Assembly: GCA_947463665.1 (NCBI GenBank)
Contig: CANHUD010000063.1
Coordinates: 1-9,931 of the forward strand
Direction: 5' to 3'
Source: Sphingobacteriales bacterium
Lineage (GTDB): Bacteria > Bacteroidota > Bacteroidia > Chitinophagales > Chitinophagaceae
DNA: 9,931 nucleotides
Shown: piece after piece, positions 6,517 to 9,931 of the stretch
How positions within the stretch are numbered: the first letter of the stretch is position 1
Layout: each line of letters opens with the position of its first letter
Program-made: the position numbers and the translations under genes
The notes under the pieces: generated by a model
The model's database searches: none
Told to the model about the DNA's origin: nothing
Seen by the model: only the letters and a program-made list of their open reading frames with translations

Positions 6517-6524
6517 CAAAGGTA
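6517..6524 (-). promoter_or_regulatory. -7 promoter element for the DUF3467 gene
   Basis: TACCTTTG on the minus strand is a perfect TAnnTTTG match. It lies 17 bp before the ATG at 6499, the same distance as the prs promoter from its gene. It sits in the 41-bp gap after the HhH gene. No TTG is found 19-20 bp upstream, so the -33 half is weak or absent. Confidence 0.5.
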
Positions 6525-6540
6525 AAAAAATATGACGGCA

Positions 6541-8460
6541 TCAGGAGCGCCAGACCAATTGAACCCTGACCGTCCAGGCACTGTTCCGCACTGGAAAATT
6601 CTGTGCACATTTCAGCTGAAGCATCCATTTTTCTCCTATATCCAATTGCATATTAACAGATAGGCGGATGAACTTCCCGTAAAACGCCGGAATGAGTCCA
6701 TAATACAACACATCGTTTTCGTACGCATATAATCGGGTATTGTAATCATCGGTTTCACACAACATAACCCGGCCATTAAAGGCATAGGGATTCCGAAAAT
6801 ATTTCCAGAACCATTCACTGTAGCCTATCACGCCTCTGGACGTCAACCCTGAGGCAGCTGTCCTTCTGATCCACTCCAGCCGGCTTCTCCAGGTCCACCC
6901 GCCGTCCCACTGCTGTTCAATGTGTACCCTTCCGCTTTGCATTTGATCTGTTCCCATCCTGCTTATGGCTGCGTCATCAGACGGGAACGAAATAGCTTTG
7001 CTCTCTTTTCGATACCGACCATAAACAACCGTTTTTTTCGACGGTCGATATTGTACCATCAGTAGCTGGTCCATCCCTCCTCCGGATCCATGTATACGGT
7101 ATTTGGGCCATTCATGCCGATAAACATCTACATAGCTATCTACCTGCCAGCCATAAACCGGACGAAAACTCATGCCGATAAACAACCCTTTCTCGTCTGA
7201 CGGCTCTGAGCTTTCCGTGAAACTGCTGGCCCAAAAACTCCGGTAGCTTTTGTCAATCCACCGGCCAACAAACGACAGATCCAATCGCTTATCCGCCACC
7301 AGCTGGATACCCAGCACGCCCGCCGGGTCTCTCTGGTTATCAACAGCCCATTCACTGAACAGATGCACATTCCGGATGGTCTGCTCCAGTTTCACCCCCA
7401 AACCCGCAGATGAACGACCCTTCAACGCAAAACGATTGTATAGCTCATCAGACCGCTGAATCGGAAGAGAGAATGCATGCCATACACCATGTATACCCAT
7501 CCGAAATTGCCTGCCATTCAATGCCGCCATCGCTCCCAGAGATTGTACGGTTACCACATTTTTATCTGCGAGTTCTGCAGATGTTCGATGAAGTCCGCTC
7601 GTGAGTAGGCTCGTTATTCGAGACCCAGTGACACTGTCCTCTACCAGATTGGCATCCAGACGGTTCCTGGAAATGAACCAGCCGGCCTCCCATCGTTTCC
7701 CTCCCAGCCATACGCCCAAACCACGAAAAAACCTGTTCTCATCACTGGAGCGATAGGGCTGTAAAAAAGCCTGCTGCCGCTTCACCAGCATCGGCATGCC
7801 GGATTTACGCACAGATCGCCCCAAACCCATTACCAGCCCCTGCCCCATACTCACGGAAAAATCGCCCAGAATCAAATGGCGGACAACCCCCAATCGACCA
7901 ATGGCTGCATGTCCGGATAAAAAAGAAATACCCTTGGATCCCTGCCACCATTTTTCTCCGGCATCTTTTTCCAAAAGCCAGGCCAACTGAAAAACGGGGG
8001 AACGAAACTGGTAGCGGGCCAATACTCCGGCTCCGGCTTTTAAAGAACTCCGTACAATCAGCTGCTGAACTCCCTGTTGGAGTGATGCTTTCCAAACCTG
8101 CCTGACCTGTAGGCGATCCGCTACCGTAACATAGGGCAGCATCTTTCGAATGAGTTCCGCATCCCAGCCCGGAACGGCCTGCAGTTCATATACATCCACC
8201 AGATCCCCCAGCAACTTACGATACAGGATCAGTTGTTCCGCCTGAAAAGCCGTCAGAAATGGAAAGATCATCAGCTCTTCCACAGACACCCTGTTCAACG
8301 AAATTTTCCTGCGACGCCAGAAATCAAGATGATCCAGTTCTTCCTCCACTTCCCTTCCCTCCGAAACCATGGCCTGGTCCTCCATACTGGTAACCCATTC
8401 CCGCTCCTGTGCCTGTGCAACCGAGACCAGAAATATCCATATCAACCATACCTTCCTCAT
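6541..8460 (-). CDS. Secreted protein with ComEA-like HhH region and beta-rich, barrel-like body
   Basis: The 639-aa product begins with a clear signal peptide (MRKVWLIWIFLVSVAQAQ, likely cut after AQA at residue 17, leaving N-terminal Gln). Residues about 53-113 resemble a tandem ComEA-type helix-hairpin-helix: ISLNRVSVEELMIFPFL, LILYRKLLGDLVDVYELQAVPGW, AELIRKMLPYV. The glycines of both hairpins are mostly replaced (PGIG becomes PFLT and PGWD), so DNA binding is doubtful. From about residue 120 to the end the sequence is rich in W, Y, R, G and alternating polar/hydrophobic stretches. It ends with strand-like WTVRVQLVWRS, which suggests an outer-membrane beta-barrel or large beta domain. HhH plus beta-rich proteins of this size occur widely in Bacteroidota without assigned function. 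The ATG overlaps the stop of the preceding gene by 4 bp, indicating translational coupling. The barrel assignment is inference from composition. Confidence 0.82.
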   Translation of the reverse strand: MRKVWLIWIFLVSVAQAQEREWVTSMEDQAMVSEGREVEEELDHLDFWRRRKISLNRVSVEELMIFPFLTAFQAEQLILYRKLLGDLVDVYELQAVPGWDAELIRKMLPYVTVADRLQVRQVWKASLQQGVQQLIVRSSLKAGAGVLARYQFRSPVFQLAWLLEKDAGEKWWQGSKGISFLSGHAAIGRLGVVRHLILGDFSVSMGQGLVMGLGRSVRKSGMPMLVKRQQAFLQPYRSSDENRFFRGLGVWLGGKRWEAGWFISRNRLDANLVEDSVTGSRITSLLTSGLHRTSAELADKNVVTVQSLGAMAALNGRQFRMGIHGVWHAFSLPIQRSDELYNRFALKGRSSAGLGVKLEQTIRNVHLFSEWAVDNQRDPAGVLGIQLVADKRLDLSFVGRWIDKSYRSFWASSFTESSEPSDEKGLFIGMSFRPVYGWQVDSYVDVYRHEWPKYRIHGSGGGMDQLLMVQYRPSKKTVVYGRYRKESKAISFPSDDAAISRMGTDQMQSGRVHIEQQWDGGWTWRSRLEWIRRTAASGLTSRGVIGYSEWFWKYFRNPYAFNGRVMLCETDDYNTRLYAYENDVLYYGLIPAFYGKFIRLSVNMQLDIGEKWMLQLKCAQNFPVRNSAWTVRVQLVWRS

Positions 8461-9245
8461 GGCTTCGTTGTAAATCTGTACCCTACCCCTAAACTGCCAC
8501 TCATGCTAAGCAGCTGATGCCAGACCGACGTTACTTCCAGCTGCAAACCAGCCCAATGAAACCCGGCAGAAATGGACATCGTACCCAGATTGGAATACAT
8601 AGCTGCACGTGCATAACATCGCTCGGCAAATGCATAATGAATACCCGCTGAAACCACCGGAGTTTGCTGTTCTTCCAGAAAAACCTCTCCCGAAAGGCCC
8701 AAAAGGGATGAACATTCATAATAGAGCATGGATCGTATCCGATACGATCCTGTTACCCCCTTCTGCCAGAAACTTTCCAGCCCGTCTCCCTGAAAGCGCC
8801 ACTCCATCTGATCTGAAACCTGAAAAGCACATCCCAGTCCCGCTGAAATTCCCTGCTGTGCCCCATACCCTATGGCTTTCTGCTGTTGCCAGCCAATCCG
8901 GATACCTGCCATCGTTTTTTCAGAAAAAGAAACACCAAAGGCTGTCCAGAAATGGGTTCTGAACATCGCCCCATTCCCTGTCTGATCCATACCTGCCGAT
9001 ATTCGTTGCGTACCCAGTTTACAGGAACCCGCCAACATCATCCGGTTCAATCCCGAAAAATACCGGCGTTCCGACTGCAGCATCAACTGCCCCAACCCCT
9101 CCGTTTTACTAACCGGATAGGATGACATAACCAAAAAGGATGACTGCCGGCCACCGGCACTTTCTCCCGGCAATCCAACCACACCCGTCTGGCACCAGCA
9201 CTGCTGCAACCCCATCCATCCCACTATCCATAACATCCGTTTCAC
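8457..9245 (-). CDS. Putative outer-membrane beta-barrel-like protein, unassigned
   Basis: I do not recognise a named family. The 262-aa product has a signal peptide (MKRMLWIVGWMGLQQCWCQ from the GTG at 9245), probably cut before Q19. The mature part has many short amphipathic, Gly/aromatic-rich segments such as GVSFSEKTMAGIRIGW, GISAGLGCAFQV, PVVSAGIHYAF and a final SGSLGVGYRF. These are typical of a small outer-membrane barrel. LQQC is not a good lipobox, so a lipoprotein is unlikely. The start is uncertain: GTG at 9245 keeps the positive n-region (K2, R3), while ATG at 9236 loses it but leaves a more normal distance from the TACTTTTG element at 9260-9253. Its stop overlaps the HhH gene by 4 bp, suggesting that the two products are made together and may form one envelope complex. 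It is divergent from folD. Confidence 0.75.
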   Translation of the reverse strand: MKRMLWIVGWMGLQQCWCQTGVVGLPGESAGGRQSSFLVMSSYPVSKTEGLGQLMLQSERRYFSGLNRMMLAGSCKLGTQRISAGMDQTGNGAMFRTHFWTAFGVSFSEKTMAGIRIGWQQQKAIGYGAQQGISAGLGCAFQVSDQMEWRFQGDGLESFWQKGVTGSYRIRSMLYYECSSLLGLSGEVFLEEQQTPVVSAGIHYAFAERCYARAAMYSNLGTMSISAGFHWAGLQLEVTSVWHQLLSMSGSLGVGYRFTTKP

Positions 9246-9252
9246 TTTTCGT

Positions 9253-9260
9253 CAAAAGTA
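9253..9260 (-). promoter_or_regulatory. -7 promoter element for the envelope gene pair
   Basis: TACTTTTG on the minus strand is a perfect TAnnTTTG match, with TTC (one base off TTG) 18 bp upstream. It lies only 7 bp before the GTG at 9245 and 16 bp before the ATG at 9236. Transcription would start almost at the GTG. Confidence 0.5.
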
Positions 9261-9319
9261 TTACAGCCCTCTATTCCCGAATAGGAGGAAAAAAACAGGA
9301 TTTACCCGTATTTTCCTGC

Positions 9320-9327
9320 TAATTTTG
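9320..9327 (+). promoter_or_regulatory. -7 promoter element for folD
   Basis: TAATTTTG is a perfect TAnnTTTG match, but it ends only 4 bp before the ATG at 9332 and 13 bp before a second in-frame ATG at 9341. No TTG is seen at the usual -33 distance. If used, folD mRNA would be leaderless or nearly so. Confidence 0.45.
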
Positions 9328-9331
9328 CGGC

Positions 9332-9931
9332 ATGAACATCATGGATGGCAAACTGGTTTCACAATCGGTCAAAGACCGCCTGAAACAAAAAGTGGAGGAA
9401 CGACTGGCAAAAGGATTGAAAAAACCACATCTGGCCGCTATTCTGGTTGGCAACAACGGCGCCAGTGAAACATATGTGGCCTCTAAAGTAAAATCCTGCG
9501 AAGAAGTAGGCTTCACTTCCACGCTGATCCGCCTGGATGCTTCCATTTCTCAGGAAGCACTTCTGGACGAGATTCACCTGCTCAACCGCCAGGAGGATGT
9601 GGATGGCATTCTGGTGCAACTCCCGCTGCCCGCCCATATTTCCGAACAGGAAGTGATCAATGCCATTGATGCGGATAAAGATGTGGATGGATTTCATCCG
9701 GAATCGGTTGGAAGAATGGTGCAGGGGTTACCCGCCTTCTACCCGGCCACTCCCTATGGCATCCTCCTTATGCTGGAACATTACCGGATCGAAACAAAAG
9801 GCAAACACGCACTGGTTATCGGCAGAAGCAACATTGTGGGGAGACCGATCAGCATTCTCCTGAACCAGAACAATTATCCCGGCAATTGTACCGTTACGGT
9901 TTGTCACTCCCACACCCCCAATCTGAAAGAA
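9332..9931 (+). CDS. folD: Methylenetetrahydrofolate dehydrogenase/cyclohydrolase (partial, C-terminus beyond window)
   Basis: FolD interconverts 5,10-methylene-, methenyl- and 10-formyl-tetrahydrofolate, supplying one-carbon units to purine and formyl-methionine synthesis. The first 200 codons are present (about two thirds of a usual 285-300 aa protein). Catalytic residues are in place: Y48 and K52 in ETYVASKVKSCEEVGF, Q96 in VDGILVQLPLP and D119 in DKDVDGFHPESVGR. The PATPYG motif (138-143) and the NAD(P) site VIGRSNIVGRP (162-172) follow. The NQNNYPGNCTVTVCHSHT stretch matches the Bacteroidota form of the protein. The start at 9332 (MNIMDGKLVSQ) gives the family N-terminus xxIxDGK; an ATG at 9341 is the alternative. 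It is divergent from the envelope gene pair, 86 bp apart. Confidence 0.98.
   Translation, partial: MNIMDGKLVSQSVKDRLKQKVEERLAKGLKKPHLAAILVGNNGASETYVASKVKSCEEVGFTSTLIRLDASISQEALLDEIHLLNRQEDVDGILVQLPLPAHISEQEVINAIDADKDVDGFHPESVGRMVQGLPAFYPATPYGILLMLEHYRIETKGKHALVIGRSNIVGRPISILLNQNNYPGNCTVTVCHSHTPNLKE

Noticed and set aside
6500..6628. In-frame N-terminal extension of the DUF3467 protein to 6628
   Set aside because: It overlaps the 3' end of the HhH gene, is unlike the family, and lies mostly upstream of the TACCTTTG promoter element.
9189..9205. Sigma-54-like -24/-12 sequence (TGGCAC, then CTGCT with correct spacing) facing folD
   Set aside because: It lies inside the signal-peptide coding region of the barrel gene, misses one T of the -12 box, and folD is a housekeeping gene with no nearby activator. 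Probably chance.

Overview
The window looks like ordinary chromosomal DNA of a Bacteroidota bacterium, probably of the Chitinophagales/Sphingobacteriales type. This is inferred from protein style (Bacteroidota-type RpoN, DUF3467 and FolD), from the near absence of Shine-Dalgarno sequences, and from several copies of the Bacteroidota-specific -7 promoter element TAnnTTTG just upstream of start codons. I see no rRNA, tRNA, CRISPR array, transposase, phage gene or integrase. Twelve protein genes are supported; two are cut by the window edges (rpoN on the left, folD on the right).

Layout, left to right. (1) 1-995, minus: N-terminal two thirds of sigma-54 (rpoN). (2) 996-1472: AT-rich gap of about 480 bp with one small inverted repeat and a doubtful 53-codon ORF. 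(3) 1473-1943, plus: stand-alone CheY/Rcp1-like response regulator. (4) 1944-2059: a convergent gap almost filled by one long imperfect palindrome. (5) 2060-4429, minus: a run of four genes, in transcription order radC, pth, a fumarylacetoacetate-hydrolase-fold enzyme and a small YtxH-like membrane protein. radC and pth lie 22 bp apart and are probably co-transcribed; the other two have larger gaps. (6) 4538-6123, plus: prs and rplY (L25/Ctc), with a good TTG-N20-TATTTTTG promoter in front and a strong intrinsic terminator behind that probably works in both directions. (7) 6188-9245, minus: a beta-barrel-like envelope protein gene overlapping by 4 bp a 639-aa secreted protein with a ComEA-like helix-hairpin-helix region and a beta-rich body, followed by a DUF3467 gene that appears to have its own promoter element. 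(8) 9332-end, plus: folD.

Most genes are housekeeping: PRPP synthesis (prs), peptidyl-tRNA recycling (pth), the large ribosomal subunit (rplY), one-carbon metabolism (folD) and transcription (rpoN). prs, rplY and pth often sit together in bacteria; here pth lies on the other strand behind radC, so the classical cluster is split around the divergent 4430-4537 promoter region.

The least explained parts are the overlapping envelope gene pair at 6541-9245 and the long palindrome at 1949-2057. The pair resembles a two-component outer-membrane/periplasmic module whose HhH domain has lost the usual glycines. I found no clear evidence of a wholly new system; these two are the best candidates for follow-up.
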